A DNA stretch of 64,000 nucleotides from Rhodanobacter sp. 67-28 (GTDB lineage: Bacteria > Pseudomonadota > Gammaproteobacteria > Xanthomonadales > Rhodanobacteraceae): contig MKTU01000024.1 in assembly GCA_001898415.1 (NCBI GenBank), positions 84,656 through 148,655 of the forward strand, read 5' to 3'. The first letter of the stretch is position 1. Every line of letters starts with the position of its first letter. Below the pieces are notes generated by a model. It did no database searches and was not told the DNA's origin. It saw only the letters and a program-made list of their open reading frames with translations. Shown here one piece after another: positions 46,972 through 56,581 of this stretch. Position numbers and translations under genes: made by a program.

Positions 46972-47411
46972 GCGCGTCGGCGGTGGTGGTGGCGCAGCGC
47001 GAGTTCGTGGTCGACACCCGCGGCCGCGGCTTCCACGACATCACCGCCGAAGTCGCCGATGCGGTCGCGGCCAGCGCGGTGCGCATCGGCACCGCGCTGG
47101 TGTTCACGCCGCACACCAGTTGCTCGCTGCTGCTCGGCGAGAATGCCGACCCCGCCGTGCGCGCCGACCTCGAGCGCTGGTTCGCCCGCGCGGTGCCGGA
47201 CGGCGATCCGCTCTTCCGGCATGACGCCGAAGGCCCCGACGACATGCCCGCGCACGTGCGCTCGATCCTCACCGGGGTCAGCCTCGGCGTGCCAGTGCGC
47301 AACGCCGCGCCGACGCTCGGCACCTGGCAGGGCATCTACCTGTGGGAACACCGCCACGCCGCGCACCGGCGCCGGGTGGTGGTGACCGTGACGGGCATGC
47401 CGACGGACTGA
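46968..47411 (+). CDS. yjbQ: YjbQ-family protein (secondary thiamine-phosphate synthase)
   Basis: The 147-residue product has the UPF0047 signature: FVVDTRGRGFHDITAEV, LVFTPHTSCSLLLGEN and GTWQGIYLWEHRHAAHRR, with the conserved histidines. Family members show weak thiamine-phosphate synthase activity; the physiological role is unclear. It starts with GTG overlapping pdxH and ends 6 bases from the convergent molybdoenzyme gene. Confidence 0.9.
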   Translation: MSASAVVVAQREFVVDTRGRGFHDITAEVADAVAASAVRIGTALVFTPHTSCSLLLGENADPAVRADLERWFARAVPDGDPLFRHDAEGPDDMPAHVRSILTGVSLGVPVRNAAPTLGTWQGIYLWEHRHAAHRRRVVVTVTGMPTD

Positions 47412-47417
47412 TCTCGC

Positions 47418-49685
47418 TCAGAGCAGCCGCATCAGTTCCTTCATCAGCGGCAACCGGCGCACGCGCACGGCGCTGGCGCGGAACACGGCATTGGCCAGCG
47501 CGGGCGCGACGCTGGGCATCGCCAGGAAGCTCGCGCCACTGGGGTCGCGGTCGCCGGGCACGGTGATCACTTCCACCTCGCGCGGCAGCTCGGTCATGGT
47601 GGCCAGCAGGTAATCCTTGTAGCCGTGCTGCTGGACCTGGCCATCCTTGAAGGTGATCGCCGGGTGCAGCGCGAGCGACAAGGCGTCCAGCGTGGCGCCG
47701 GCGATCTGTCCTTCCAGGCCCAGCGGATTCACCACGCGACCCACGTCGACGGCGCACGCCACACGGCGGACCACCAGCGTCTGGCCTTGCAGAGCGACCT
47801 CGATGGCATGCGCCACGTAGGCGCCGTCGACGTGCCAGCAGGCGAGGCCCAGGCCGTTGATGCTGTGCAGCCAGTTCTTCCACACGATGCGGTCGGCGAC
47901 CAGTTGCAGCACGTTGCGAAGGCGGCCGACGTCGAGCACGGCGTCGCCGCCCAACGGCAGCTGGCGCGGTTCGCCGAGGATGCGCAGCCGCGTCTTCAGC
48001 GGATCTTCGCGCAGCTGGTGGGCGATCTCGTCGATGAAGCTTTCCACCGCGAACGCGTTGCTGAGATGCGGCATGCCGCGGAACGGTCCCCGCGGCATCG
48101 CCGAGGCCTGCGCGTACCAGTCGCTGCGGTAGTTCGGCACCAGGCCGGCGGGCAACTGGTCGGCGCGCAGCTCGGAGCGCCACAGTCGATCTTCCGGCAC
48201 GCCGCGCAGGCTCGCCGCCGAGGCGCTGACCATGCGCTGGTTCCAGCCGATCAGCCGGCGCTTGCGGTCGACGACGGCGTTTAGCTGGTGCACGCAGCCG
48301 GAGCGGTAGAAGTCGTGGCTGAAATCCTCGTCGCGGGTCCACAGCAGGCGTATCGGCTTGCCGACCGCCTGCGCCAGGATCACCGCCTCGGCGACGAAAT
48401 CGTGGTCCAGCCGGCGACCGTAACCGCCGCCCACGCGCGGCACGCGGATGTCGATCTGCGCCGGCTGCAGCCCGGTCAGGCGCTGCACCACCGCCCAGGC
48501 TTTCTGCGGCGCCTGGGTCGGCACCACCAGGCTGGCGCGATCCTTGTCCAGCCGCACCAGGCAGTTCATCGGCTCGGCGGTGGCGTGCGCCAGCCACGGC
48601 TGCACGTAGGTGGCCTGCAGGCGGCGCGCGGCTTTCTTGCCGGCGGCGTCGACGTCGCCGTCGTCGCGCACGCGCGTGGTCGGCGCATCGGTGCCGGCGA
48701 GCGTGGCCAGCGCCTGTTGCTCCAGCGCGCTGCTGCTTTCGCCGCCGCCTGCGCCGGGCTTCCATTCGAGCTTGAGCTTGGCGCGGCCCCGCAGCGCAGC
48801 CCAGGTGTCGGTGGCCAGCACGGCGACGGCCGGGGCGATCACCGTCATGCCGCGCGGCTGGCCCGGCTCGGGCTTGAGCTGGATCACCTTGACCACGCCG
48901 GGCTGCGCCAGCGCGTCGCCGGTGTCGATGCGCGCCAGCGTGCCGTCCGGCCACGGGCAGTGCACCAGCACGGCGACCAGTGCATCGCCGAGATGCTCGT
49001 CGATCGCGTAGCGCGCCTGGCCGGTGACGATGGCATGCGCGTCCACGTCGCCGGCGGGCCGGCCGATCAGCTGGTAGCTGCTGGCGGCCTTCACCGGTGG
49101 CGCCTGCGTGGGCAGCGCGACCTGGCTGGCGTCGGCGGCGAGACTGCCGTAGGTGGCCCGGCGCCCGTCGGGCGCGATCACGGTGCCCGCATCGCAGCGC
49201 AGCCGGCTGGCGGAAACGCCGAGCCGTCGCGCCGCCGCCTGCAACAGCAGCCAGCGCGCCAGAGCGCCGACCTGGCGCAGGTCGCGCCACGCGGCCGGGA
49301 TGGAATTGCCGGTACCGCCCACCTGGTGGCCGTAGGTCCACTTCGGCCGGCCGTTGTCATTGCTGACGCCCAGCCCCAACGCAACCACGCGGACCCGCTC
49401 CCAGTCGGCGTCGAGTTCGTCGGCGATGATCCGCGGCAAGGCCGTGGCCACGCCGGTGCCGGTATCCGGGTCGCGCGCACCGATCAGCACCAGGCCGTCG
49501 GCGTCGATGCGCACATAGGCGCCGAGGTCGTGGAAATCGTTGCCGAGCAGCGCTGGCGGCAACGGAGCGTCGGCGGCGTCGGCCAGGCGGATGCCGACCA
49601 CCAGCGCACCGGCGGTGCCGGCCAGCACCTGCAGGAATCGACGGCGATCGAGGCGGATCGTGGAGTTGCCGCCCTCGCTGCTCAC
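47418..49685 (-). CDS. Periplasmic molybdenum hydroxylase large subunit (IorB-like, aldehyde/isoquinoline oxidoreductase type)
   Basis: The 755-residue product starts at a GTG overlapping the small-subunit stop (GTGA). A Tat signal is visible: RLDRRRFLQVLAGTAGALVVG. Moco-binding regions of the xanthine dehydrogenase/IorB family follow: GTGVATALPRIIADE, two aldehyde-oxidase-like domains, RVGGGYGRRLDHDFVAEA, FRGMPHLSNAFAVESFIDEIA and the C-terminal DRDPSGASFLAMPSVAPALANA. It would hydroxylate an aldehyde or N-heterocycle in the periplasm, passing electrons through the small subunit. Substrate unknown. Confidence 0.9.
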   Translation of the reverse strand: MSSEGGNSTIRLDRRRFLQVLAGTAGALVVGIRLADAADAPLPPALLGNDFHDLGAYVRIDADGLVLIGARDPDTGTGVATALPRIIADELDADWERVRVVALGLGVSNDNGRPKWTYGHQVGGTGNSIPAAWRDLRQVGALARWLLLQAAARRLGVSASRLRCDAGTVIAPDGRRATYGSLAADASQVALPTQAPPVKAASSYQLIGRPAGDVDAHAIVTGQARYAIDEHLGDALVAVLVHCPWPDGTLARIDTGDALAQPGVVKVIQLKPEPGQPRGMTVIAPAVAVLATDTWAALRGRAKLKLEWKPGAGGGESSSALEQQALATLAGTDAPTTRVRDDGDVDAAGKKAARRLQATYVQPWLAHATAEPMNCLVRLDKDRASLVVPTQAPQKAWAVVQRLTGLQPAQIDIRVPRVGGGYGRRLDHDFVAEAVILAQAVGKPIRLLWTRDEDFSHDFYRSGCVHQLNAVVDRKRRLIGWNQRMVSASAASLRGVPEDRLWRSELRADQLPAGLVPNYRSDWYAQASAMPRGPFRGMPHLSNAFAVESFIDEIAHQLREDPLKTRLRILGEPRQLPLGGDAVLDVGRLRNVLQLVADRIVWKNWLHSINGLGLACWHVDGAYVAHAIEVALQGQTLVVRRVACAVDVGRVVNPLGLEGQIAGATLDALSLALHPAITFKDGQVQQHGYKDYLLATMTELPREVEVITVPGDRDPSGASFLAMPSVAPALANAVFRASAVRVRRLPLMKELMRLL

Positions 49686-50212
49686 GACTGGCCCGCCTTG
49701 CCGGCCGCCGCCCGCTTGATCGCGCGGCGCACGCGGGTCTGGCAGCCGCAGCGGCACAGATTGGGCAACTGGTCGATGTCGTCGTCGCTCGGCTTGGGCT
49801 TGCGCCGCAGCAGCGCCACGCCGGCGATCAGCCAGCCCGGCGTGCAGTAGCCGCAGCCGATCGCGTCCTCGTCGATGAAGGCCTGCTGCAGCGGATGCAG
49901 GCTGTCGTCGCCGCCGGCCAGCCCCTCCACCGTGGTGATCGACTTGCCGGCCAGCGTCTGCATCGGCGCCGTGACCGCGGAAACCGCCGCGTCCGCCACC
50001 AGCACGAGGTCGGCGCCGTTCTCGCCGTGCGCGCCGCCGTACTTGGTGCCGGTCAGCCGCAACACGTCGCGCAGGTACCACAGCAGCGGCATCTGCGGGT
50101 CGCCGGTGTGCCGGTAATGCTCGCCGTTGATCTGCACATCGATGCCCTCGCGCGCCTTCTCCGGCACGATGGCGCTGGCCGGTTCGGCCGGCAGGATGTG
50201 GGATTGGAGCAT
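49682..50212 (-). CDS. Molybdenum hydroxylase FeS subunit (IorA-like) missing the plant-type cluster cysteines
   Basis: The 176-residue product has both FeS-subunit domains. The C-terminal four-helix domain keeps its cluster ligands (C120, C123, C153, C155 in IGCGYC and LCRCGC). The N-terminal ferredoxin-like domain keeps the fold signature GTKYG and ITTVEGLAG, but the positions of the four cluster cysteines read G60, N65, D68 and A79/V80, and no cysteine occurs before residue 120. The N-terminal cluster should therefore be absent. It is translationally coupled to the large subunit, so it is presumably expressed and not decayed. Confidence 0.88.
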   Translation of the reverse strand: MLQSHILPAEPASAIVPEKAREGIDVQINGEHYRHTGDPQMPLLWYLRDVLRLTGTKYGGAHGENGADLVLVADAAVSAVTAPMQTLAGKSITTVEGLAGGDDSLHPLQQAFIDEDAIGCGYCTPGWLIAGVALLRRKPKPSDDDIDQLPNLCRCGCQTRVRRAIKRAAAGKAGQS

Positions 50213-50325
50213 CGGGACTTCTCCGCGGATCGTCTGCCTATTGTGGCATTGCCGTGTGGCCGCAGCAGCCCCGCAGCCACATGCCGTTCATCGTCGACGG
50301 CGGCGAGCGGTGCGCCGGGCCGGCG

Positions 50326-51666
50326 TCACGCGCCGCGGTGCTGCTCGCCCAGGCGGCGCCAGATGCCGTACACCGGGATGCCCGCAGCCATGATCAGCAG
50401 GCCCATGCCCGCGTTGCGCGGGTTGTCGAGCAGGGTGGCCACCACCACCGCGCCAACCGTCGCGATGAACAGCCACGGCAGCCACGGGTAGCCGGGCACG
50501 CGGAAGCCGGGGTTGGCTGGATCGTGCCGGCGATACCAGAACAGCGTGGCCACGCCCACCGCGCAGGCCAGCCAGTCGCCGAAGGTGGCGTAGTCCAGCA
50601 ACTGGCCGTAGCCGCCCGAAAGGGCCAGCACGATGGCCCAGCCGGTCAGCAGCAGCAGCGCGGTGTTCGGCGTGCGCCAGCGCGGATGCAGCCGCGCCAC
50701 CGCGCGGAAGAACAGCCCGTCCTCGCCCATCACCTGCAGCACCCGCGCACCGGCAACCAGGGTGATATTGCAGAAGCCGAGGGTGGAGATCGCCACGCCC
50801 AGCGCGATCACCTTCGCGCCGACCGGGCCGGCCACCTGCTGCATCACGTCCGCCGCCGGCGCACTGCTGGCGGCGAGCCCGGCGTGACCGAGCACGGCGA
50901 GGTAGGCCACGTTGACCAGCGCGTAGGCGCCGATCACCAGCAGCATGCCCAGGGTCAGCGCGCGCGGCAGCGTGCGCTGCGGGTCGCGCACTTCGCCGGC
51001 CAGGTTGTTGAGGTAGGTGAAGCCGGAGTACGCGAACAGCACCGGCAGCGCCGCGCTGATGAAGCCGACGCCGTGGCGCGCCGGATCGGCGGCCAGCACC
51101 TGGCCGTGGCCGGCGCCGGCGAGGAACAGGCCGCACACCACCAGCACCGCCACCGCCAGCAGCTTGAGCAGGGCGAACAGGTTCTGGATCTGCGCGCCGA
51201 GGCGGATGCCGAACAGGTTGATGCCGCCGACGAAGACCAGCGCGCCGACGGTCAGCGGCAGCGCCCAGGCCGGCGGCAGCCCGAACAGCGAAGCGGCGTA
51301 GCTGGCGAAGATCGTCGCCACCGCCGCGCTGGAGCCGGAGTAGATCACCAGCAGCATGGTCCAGCCGAACAGGAAGCCGGCCAGCGGCCCGAACGCCTCG
51401 CGCAGGTAGACGTAGGTGCCGCCCGCGTGCGGCCGGCGCGCGCCGAGCTCGGCGTAGCACAGCGCGCCGATCAGGGTGAGCACGCCGGCGGCCACACACA
51501 TCAGCAGCAGCGCCAGCCCCGACTCGGTGCGCTGCGCCACGATGCCGGGGTTGAGGAAGATCCCGCCGCCGATGATGCCGCCGACCACGATCAGGGCGGC
51601 GTCCCATGGGCGCAGGCTGCGCAGGTAGCTGCCGGAGGGATGGGCTGAGGGCATCGGTCGGGTCAT
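50326..51666 (-). CDS. APC-superfamily amino-acid permease
   Basis: The 446-residue product has about 12 membrane helices. The first helix carries the substrate-binding VVGGIIGGGIFLNPG, and later FAYSGFTYLNNLAGEVRDPQRTLPRA matches the helix 6 region of APC transporters (LAT/YfnA-like). Substrate is probably a neutral or cationic amino acid, but this cannot be fixed. Gap of 113 bases to the FeS-subunit gene upstream of it on the map; no operon signal. Confidence 0.88.
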   Translation of the reverse strand: MTRPMPSAHPSGSYLRSLRPWDAALIVVGGIIGGGIFLNPGIVAQRTESGLALLLMCVAAGVLTLIGALCYAELGARRPHAGGTYVYLREAFGPLAGFLFGWTMLLVIYSGSSAAVATIFASYAASLFGLPPAWALPLTVGALVFVGGINLFGIRLGAQIQNLFALLKLLAVAVLVVCGLFLAGAGHGQVLAADPARHGVGFISAALPVLFAYSGFTYLNNLAGEVRDPQRTLPRALTLGMLLVIGAYALVNVAYLAVLGHAGLAASSAPAADVMQQVAGPVGAKVIALGVAISTLGFCNITLVAGARVLQVMGEDGLFFRAVARLHPRWRTPNTALLLLTGWAIVLALSGGYGQLLDYATFGDWLACAVGVATLFWYRRHDPANPGFRVPGYPWLPWLFIATVGAVVVATLLDNPRNAGMGLLIMAAGIPVYGIWRRLGEQHRGA

Positions 51667-51723
51667 GTGGATGGCGGCGCGACAGCATGGCGGCGCGCCG
51701 CGCGTTCGGCAAGGCGGCGATGA

Positions 51724-52611
51724 TCAGTCCGCGGCCGGAAACAGCAGTTCGCCGCGCACGCCGATGACGCAGGCTCCGCCGATGGTGACGGCGCCGGTGG
51801 CTGCGTCGCGCGCCACATCGACCAGGCCGTCGCGACCCACCTCGCGCCCCTGGCTGGCGCGATAGTTCAGGCCATGGCCGTCACGATCGCCGCGCGCGCC
51901 GAGCCAGGCCATGATCGCCGCATTGGCGCTGCCGGTGACCGGGTCCTCCGGGATGCCGTCGGCGGGACAGAAGGCGCGCACCGCCATGGCCGCGACACCG
52001 GAACGTTCATGCCCGAACACACTGACGCCGACCGCGTCGTGCCGGAGGCACAGCGCCGCCAGCGCCGCCATGTCCGGCAGCAGCGCGCGCACCGGTGCCG
52101 CCTCGCCCAGGTTGCACAGGATCCAGTGCGGTCCGTTGTCGACCAGGACGACGTCGTCGCGCGCAAGTTCCACCCGCAATGCAGATGCGAGCTGCGCGCG
52201 CAGGGCATCATCGATCTCGCCCAACCGGGCCGGCGGCGCCTGCACGTGGATGATCCGTGTCGGGCCGTCGCCGACCACCTGCACCGGCAGCAGGCCGGCC
52301 TCGCACTGCTGGGTCAGTCTGCGCTTGCCGGCATCGACCAGCCCCGCCTCGATCGCTGCATACGCGCTGCCCACACTGGGGTGGCCGGCGAACGGCAACT
52401 CCTGGCGCGGCGTGAAGATGCGCACGCGGTAGTCTGCCTGCGGCTCGGTAGGCGGCAGCAGGAAACTGGTTTCGGAGAGGTTGGTCCAGCGCGCGATGCG
52501 CTGCATCGCTGCGCCATCCAGCCCCTCGGCGTCCACCACGACGGCCAGCGGGTTGCCGTTGAGCAGGCGGTCGGCGAAAACGTCCAGTTGCAGGAAACGG
52601 CGTGCTGGCAT
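51724..52611 (-). CDS. PhzF-family epimerase/isomerase
   Basis: The 295-residue product starts RRFLQLDVFADRLLNGNPLAVVVDA, with the NPLAVV motif, and contains ETSFLLPP with the catalytic glutamate, FTPRQELPFAGHPSVGSA, and GIPEDPVTGSANAA in the second half. This is the duplicated PhzF fold. Substrate is unknown; members range from phenazine synthesis to general metabolite isomerases. No phenazine genes are nearby. Confidence 0.92.
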   Translation of the reverse strand: MPARRFLQLDVFADRLLNGNPLAVVVDAEGLDGAAMQRIARWTNLSETSFLLPPTEPQADYRVRIFTPRQELPFAGHPSVGSAYAAIEAGLVDAGKRRLTQQCEAGLLPVQVVGDGPTRIIHVQAPPARLGEIDDALRAQLASALRVELARDDVVLVDNGPHWILCNLGEAAPVRALLPDMAALAALCLRHDAVGVSVFGHERSGVAAMAVRAFCPADGIPEDPVTGSANAAIMAWLGARGDRDGHGLNYRASQGREVGRDGLVDVARDAATGAVTIGGACVIGVRGELLFPAAD

Positions 52612-52712
52612 GGCGGTTCCGGGGGAGGGAGTCGCCGGAAGATCGCATTGATGGCGTTCGCCGACAAGCCGGCGAACCGGCCCGCGCATTCGGCGCGGGC
52701 CGGGGCGTTCGC

Positions 52713-54617
52713 TCAGAAGCCCACGCGCAGGAACGTGTCGAAATTGGCCACGTCCAGGGTGCCGATGCCGGCGCCCGGGTTGTAACGGCCATTGCCGGCG
52801 TAGAACCAGTTGTCGCCGGCACTGATGCGGTTGAACGCCGACCACTTGCCGTAGCCGAAGAGGTTCTGCAGCAGGTACATGTGCGGGTTCCACAGGCCGA
52901 TGCGATGGCCCGTGCTCTGCCGCAACAGCGCGGTGATGCCGTTCAACTGCGGTGCGACGAAGCTGGTGCCGCCGGAGCTGTACAGGCCGCCCTGGAACAC
53001 CAGCAGGTAGCCGGTTTCCGGATCCGCGTTGAGCGAGATGTCCGGCAGGTTGCGACCCTTGAAGTTGCCGGGCAGCTTCAGGTAGGTGTACGGGCCGGTG
53101 GCCGGATCGTTGTAGGTCAGCTCCTGGTTTTTCTCGCTGCGCTCCATGCCGCTGGTGAAGAGCTGGTACATCGGCTGGCGCCAGTAGACGCTGACGCCAC
53201 CGCCGCCGCCGACCGAGAACACATAGTCACGGCTGGGCACGAACGGCAGCAGGTAATCCCAGCCCCACACGCTCTCCTGGTCGATCGACAGCACCACCTG
53301 GCCGGAGGAGTTGACGAACTTCACCGGCACCGTGGTGCCGCCGGCAGCGGTGATGTACGGATCAGACGCCGGGGCATCGACGGTGAGCGGTGCGCTGAAC
53401 TCGCCCGGTCCGTCGCCGGCGCCGAGGGCGCGTACCGTGTCGTAGGCGCCGGAGTCGCCGCTGGCGGCGAACATCGACTGCCCCTGCGCGGCTGCTTCCA
53501 GGAAAATCTGGTGATAGGCACGCAGGTCGCCGACGTCGGTGGTGTCGGTGTTGCGCGCGCCGTCCACGTTCAGCGCCGCGAAGTTGAAGATCTCGCCCAG
53601 GCCCCAACTGGCCGAGATGCTGTCCGCCCGGTTGTCGGAGACCGCGCGGGCGAACGCGTCGACGAAGCCGGAGCCGGCGTTCGGCGCGTCGTAGACGATG
53701 ATGTTGGCCTGCGGCGCCAGCCCGCCGGCCTGCTGCACGTCGAGCGTGGTCTCGTCCGCGCCGTTGGTGCCGCCGCCGCCATCGACATGCACCTGGGTGA
53801 TGCGGTTCGGCTTGGTGTCGAGCCCGATCGCGGTCCAGTAATCCTCCGCGTCAGACGGGTCGAAGGTGGCCAGGGTGACGATCGCCAGGGTCGAACCCTT
53901 GCCGGTGATGCCGCGCCGGTACAGCGGGTTGATGTTGTACAGGTTGGCCACGTCGCCCACGGTGTACTGGCCAGGCACCCCGGTGGCGGTGGGGTTGCCG
54001 GTCGCTGCCGCACGTGCCTGCGCCGACAGCGTGGTCGGCGGGTTGGCCAGCCGCAGGTTGGTCACCGGCAGCTTCGACGTGTGGTGCGGCACGTAATGCC
54101 ACTCGTTGCTGAGGCCGCTGGCCAGGATCACGTTGTCGCCCAGGCCGACCGGCATCACCAGCGGACGCGCCGGGCGATGGAAGCGCTGGCCCGTCTTGCG
54201 CGACACGTAGTTGTGCACCGGCGTGCCGAACAGCTGGCTGAACTGGCCGATCGTGCCGCGCACACTGATTACCAGGTGGTTGTCCAGCAGCTCGCCCTGC
54301 AGCCCATGCTGGCTCAGGTAGCCCTGCACTTTGGCGATTTGCGCATCGGTGGCGCCGTAGCGCTCGGCGAACTGCGCCGTGGTGAGGAACTTCTGGAAGT
54401 TCGCGCTGCCGGGCGTGGCGGTCTGACGAACGTAGTTTTCAAGCTCGGCCTCGTGGCGCAATCGCAGCACGAGGCTGACGGTGACGCTCTGGTCGGTGGG
54501 TGCCAGGCCCTGGTCGGTGACGGCCTGCAAACCCGCGGCGGAGACCGAGGTGGCCACACCGGCCAGCATGGCCGCGAGGCTGATGGCGAGAACTTTCCTG
54601 CGCAATTTGAAGTGCAT
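52713..54617 (-). CDS. Secreted S53 (sedolisin/kumamolisin) peptidase with propeptide
   Basis: The 634-residue product has a signal peptide (residues 1-28, cleavage near SVSAAG), a pro-kumamolisin activation domain (about 45-190) and the catalytic domain. Active residues: E289 and D293 (DETTLDVQQAGG), an oxyanion-hole aspartate in AASGDSGA, and nucleophile S552 in SSGGTSFVAPQ. The C-terminal ISAGDNWFYAGNGRYNPGAGIG is the calcium site. S53 enzymes are acid serine-carboxyl proteases; this one is likely extracellular. GGAGAAG precedes the ATG at 54617. Confidence 0.94.
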   Translation of the reverse strand: MHFKLRRKVLAISLAAMLAGVATSVSAAGLQAVTDQGLAPTDQSVTVSLVLRLRHEAELENYVRQTATPGSANFQKFLTTAQFAERYGATDAQIAKVQGYLSQHGLQGELLDNHLVISVRGTIGQFSQLFGTPVHNYVSRKTGQRFHRPARPLVMPVGLGDNVILASGLSNEWHYVPHHTSKLPVTNLRLANPPTTLSAQARAAATGNPTATGVPGQYTVGDVANLYNINPLYRRGITGKGSTLAIVTLATFDPSDAEDYWTAIGLDTKPNRITQVHVDGGGGTNGADETTLDVQQAGGLAPQANIIVYDAPNAGSGFVDAFARAVSDNRADSISASWGLGEIFNFAALNVDGARNTDTTDVGDLRAYHQIFLEAAAQGQSMFAASGDSGAYDTVRALGAGDGPGEFSAPLTVDAPASDPYITAAGGTTVPVKFVNSSGQVVLSIDQESVWGWDYLLPFVPSRDYVFSVGGGGGVSVYWRQPMYQLFTSGMERSEKNQELTYNDPATGPYTYLKLPGNFKGRNLPDISLNADPETGYLLVFQGGLYSSGGTSFVAPQLNGITALLRQSTGHRIGLWNPHMYLLQNLFGYGKWSAFNRISAGDNWFYAGNGRYNPGAGIGTLDVANFDTFLRVGF

Positions 54618-54935
54618 GAGTGCTTCTCCCTGGAGTGGACAGGGCTGGCTGGAAAGCGGGTGCACTTTCGGCAGGCAACGAACGGAAGGTGGCGGCGCTT
54701 TGAAGCTCAGCCCTGCGTTTCACGTGCGAATTGCAACTTCCCCAGCGACGTCGTCAGTTCCCCCTGACGACCGGCGTTGCGCCGCTCGCGCGAGATTAGT
54801 ACCAAGTGCCTGCCGAGATAAAGAAGCCCGGGTGCCTTCGTCCGCAGGCCGGCCTGCACTGCGTCCGGCCGGGTTTTGCCGCCGGTGGCCGGTGCGGCAC
54901 AATGGCGGTTTTCCCGGTCTGCCCACAGCGAATCC
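54618..54935. other. 318-base divergent gap between S53 peptidase and fumarase genes
   Basis: No gene seen. It should hold both promoters. Only the fumarase promoter (54876-54903) could be proposed with reasonable spacing; none was convincing for the peptidase. Confidence 0.4.
54876..54903 (+). promoter_or_regulatory. Possible sigma-70 promoter of fumarase
   Basis: TTGCCG (54876-54881), 16 bases, CACAAT (54898-54903), ending 32 bases before the ATG. Motif match only. Confidence 0.4.
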
Positions 54936-56453
54936 ATGGCCTCCATCAAGCAAGAAGACCTGATCCAGTCCGTCGCCGACGCGCTGCAGTACATCAGCTA
55001 CTACCACCCGGTCGACTACATCAAGAGCCTCGCCGCCGCGTACGAGCGCGAGGAATCGCCCGCCGCGAAAGACGCCATGGCGCAGATCCTGATCAACTCG
55101 CGCATGGCCGCCGAAGGCCACCGGCCGCTGTGCCAGGACACCGGCATCGTCACCGTGTTCCTGAAAGTCGGCATGAACGTGCGCTGGGACGACGCCACCA
55201 TGAGCCTGGAGGACATGGCCAACGAGGGCGTGCGCCGCGCCTACCTGGACCCGGACAACAAGCTGCGCGCCAGCGTGCTGGCCGACCCCGCCGGCAAGCG
55301 CATCAACACGAAGGACAACACGCCATCGGTGGTCAACATGACGATCGTGCCCGGCGACACCGTCGAGGTGATCGTGGCGGCGAAGGGCGGCGGCTCCGAG
55401 GCGAAATCGAAATTCGCCATGCTCAACCCGTCCGACTCGATCGTCGACTGGGTGCTCAAGACGGTGCCCACGATGGGCGCCGGCTGGTGCCCGCCGGGCA
55501 TGCTCGGCATCGGCATCGGCGGCACCGCCGAGAAGGCGATGCTGATGGCGAAGGAGGCGCTGATGGAGTCGATCGACATCCAGGAACTGATCGCGCGCGG
55601 TCCGGCCAATCGCGCCGAGGAACTGCGCATCGAGCTGTTCGAGAAGGTCAACGCGCTGGGCATCGGCGCGCAGGGGCTGGGCGGCCTTACCACCGTGCTC
55701 GACGTCAAGGTGAAGGATTTCCCCACCCACGCGGCGAACCTGCCGGTGGCGCTGATCCCGAACTGCGCCGCCACCCGCCACGCGCACTTCGTGCTGGACG
55801 GCTCCGGTCCGGTGATGCTCGATCCGCCGTCGCTGGAAGACTGGCCCAAGCTCACCTACGACGCATCGAAAGGCCGCCGGGTGAACCTCGACACGGTGAC
55901 GCGCGAGGAAGTGGCAAGCTGGAAGCCGGGCGAGACGCTGCTGCTCAACGGCAAGCTGCTCACCGGCCGCGACGCCGCGCACAAGCGCATGGTCGAGATG
56001 CTCAACCGGGGCGAGCCGCTGCCGGTGGATTTCAGCGGCCGCTTCATCTACTACGTCGGCCCGGTCGATCCGGTGCGCGAGGAAGTGGTCGGCCCGGCCG
56101 GCCCCACCACCGCCACGCGCATGGACAAGTTCACCGAACAGGTACTGGCGCAGACCGGCCTGCTCGGCATGGTCGGAAAGGCCGAGCGCGGCCCCGCCGC
56201 GATCGAGGCGATCAGGAAGCACCGCTCGGTGTACCTGATGGCGGTGGGCGGCGCCGCGTACCTGGTCTCCAAGGCGATCAAGGCCTCGCGCGTGGTCGGC
56301 TTCGCCGACCTGGGCATGGAAGCGATCTACGAATTCACCGTCGAGGACATGCCGGTGACCGTGGCCGTCGACTCGGGCGGCAGCTCGGTGCACCAGACCG
56401 GTCCGCGCGAGTGGCAGGCGAGGATCGGCAAGATCCCCGTCTTCATGCAGTAA
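54936..56453 (+). CDS. fumA: Class I fumarate hydratase ([4Fe-4S])
   Basis: Interconverts fumarate and malate in the TCA cycle. The 505-residue product has both class I domains. Cluster cysteines are expected in GHRPLCQDTGIVTVF, IPNCAATRHAHF and GAGWCPPGMLGIGIGG; the C-terminal domain has AGPTTATRMDKFTEQVL and VAVDSGGSSVHQTGP. This oxygen-sensitive type is used alone or alongside class II FumC; fumC is not in the window. The start follows the family N-terminus (SIKQEDLIQSVADALQ). Confidence 0.95.
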   Translation: MASIKQEDLIQSVADALQYISYYHPVDYIKSLAAAYEREESPAAKDAMAQILINSRMAAEGHRPLCQDTGIVTVFLKVGMNVRWDDATMSLEDMANEGVRRAYLDPDNKLRASVLADPAGKRINTKDNTPSVVNMTIVPGDTVEVIVAAKGGGSEAKSKFAMLNPSDSIVDWVLKTVPTMGAGWCPPGMLGIGIGGTAEKAMLMAKEALMESIDIQELIARGPANRAEELRIELFEKVNALGIGAQGLGGLTTVLDVKVKDFPTHAANLPVALIPNCAATRHAHFVLDGSGPVMLDPPSLEDWPKLTYDASKGRRVNLDTVTREEVASWKPGETLLLNGKLLTGRDAAHKRMVEMLNRGEPLPVDFSGRFIYYVGPVDPVREEVVGPAGPTTATRMDKFTEQVLAQTGLLGMVGKAERGPAAIEAIRKHRSVYLMAVGGAAYLVSKAIKASRVVGFADLGMEAIYEFTVEDMPVTVAVDSGGSSVHQTGPREWQARIGKIPVFMQ

Positions 56454-56480
56454 AGGCAGTGCGCGACCGCACGCGTTTGC

Positions 56481-56502
56481 CTCCTTCCCCCTCCGGGGGA
56501 GG
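56481..56502 (+). terminator. GC-rich hairpin after fumarase
   Basis: CTTCCCCC (56484-56491) can pair with GGGGGAGG (56495-56502), one T-G pair, tight TCC loop. A second copy-like GAGGAGAGGGAG follows. It may terminate fumA or be a dispersed repeat; no T-tract. Confidence 0.4.
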
Positions 56503-56564
56503 ATTGAGGAGAGGGAGTTTCAGGATCACCTCAGCTCTCCATCGAAAACCCGAACACCCCGCAG

Positions 56565-56581
56565 GGCGGGCACTGCCCGCC
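56565..56581. repeat. Short palindrome (REP-like) between fumarase and lysAC
   Basis: GGCGGGC (56565-56571), loop ACT, GCCCGCC (56575-56581), preceded by CCCGCA. It resembles the GGTGGGCA-x-TGCCCACC elements frequent between xanthomonad genes (recollection). The rest of the 284-base gap (56454-56737) shows no gene. Confidence 0.45.
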
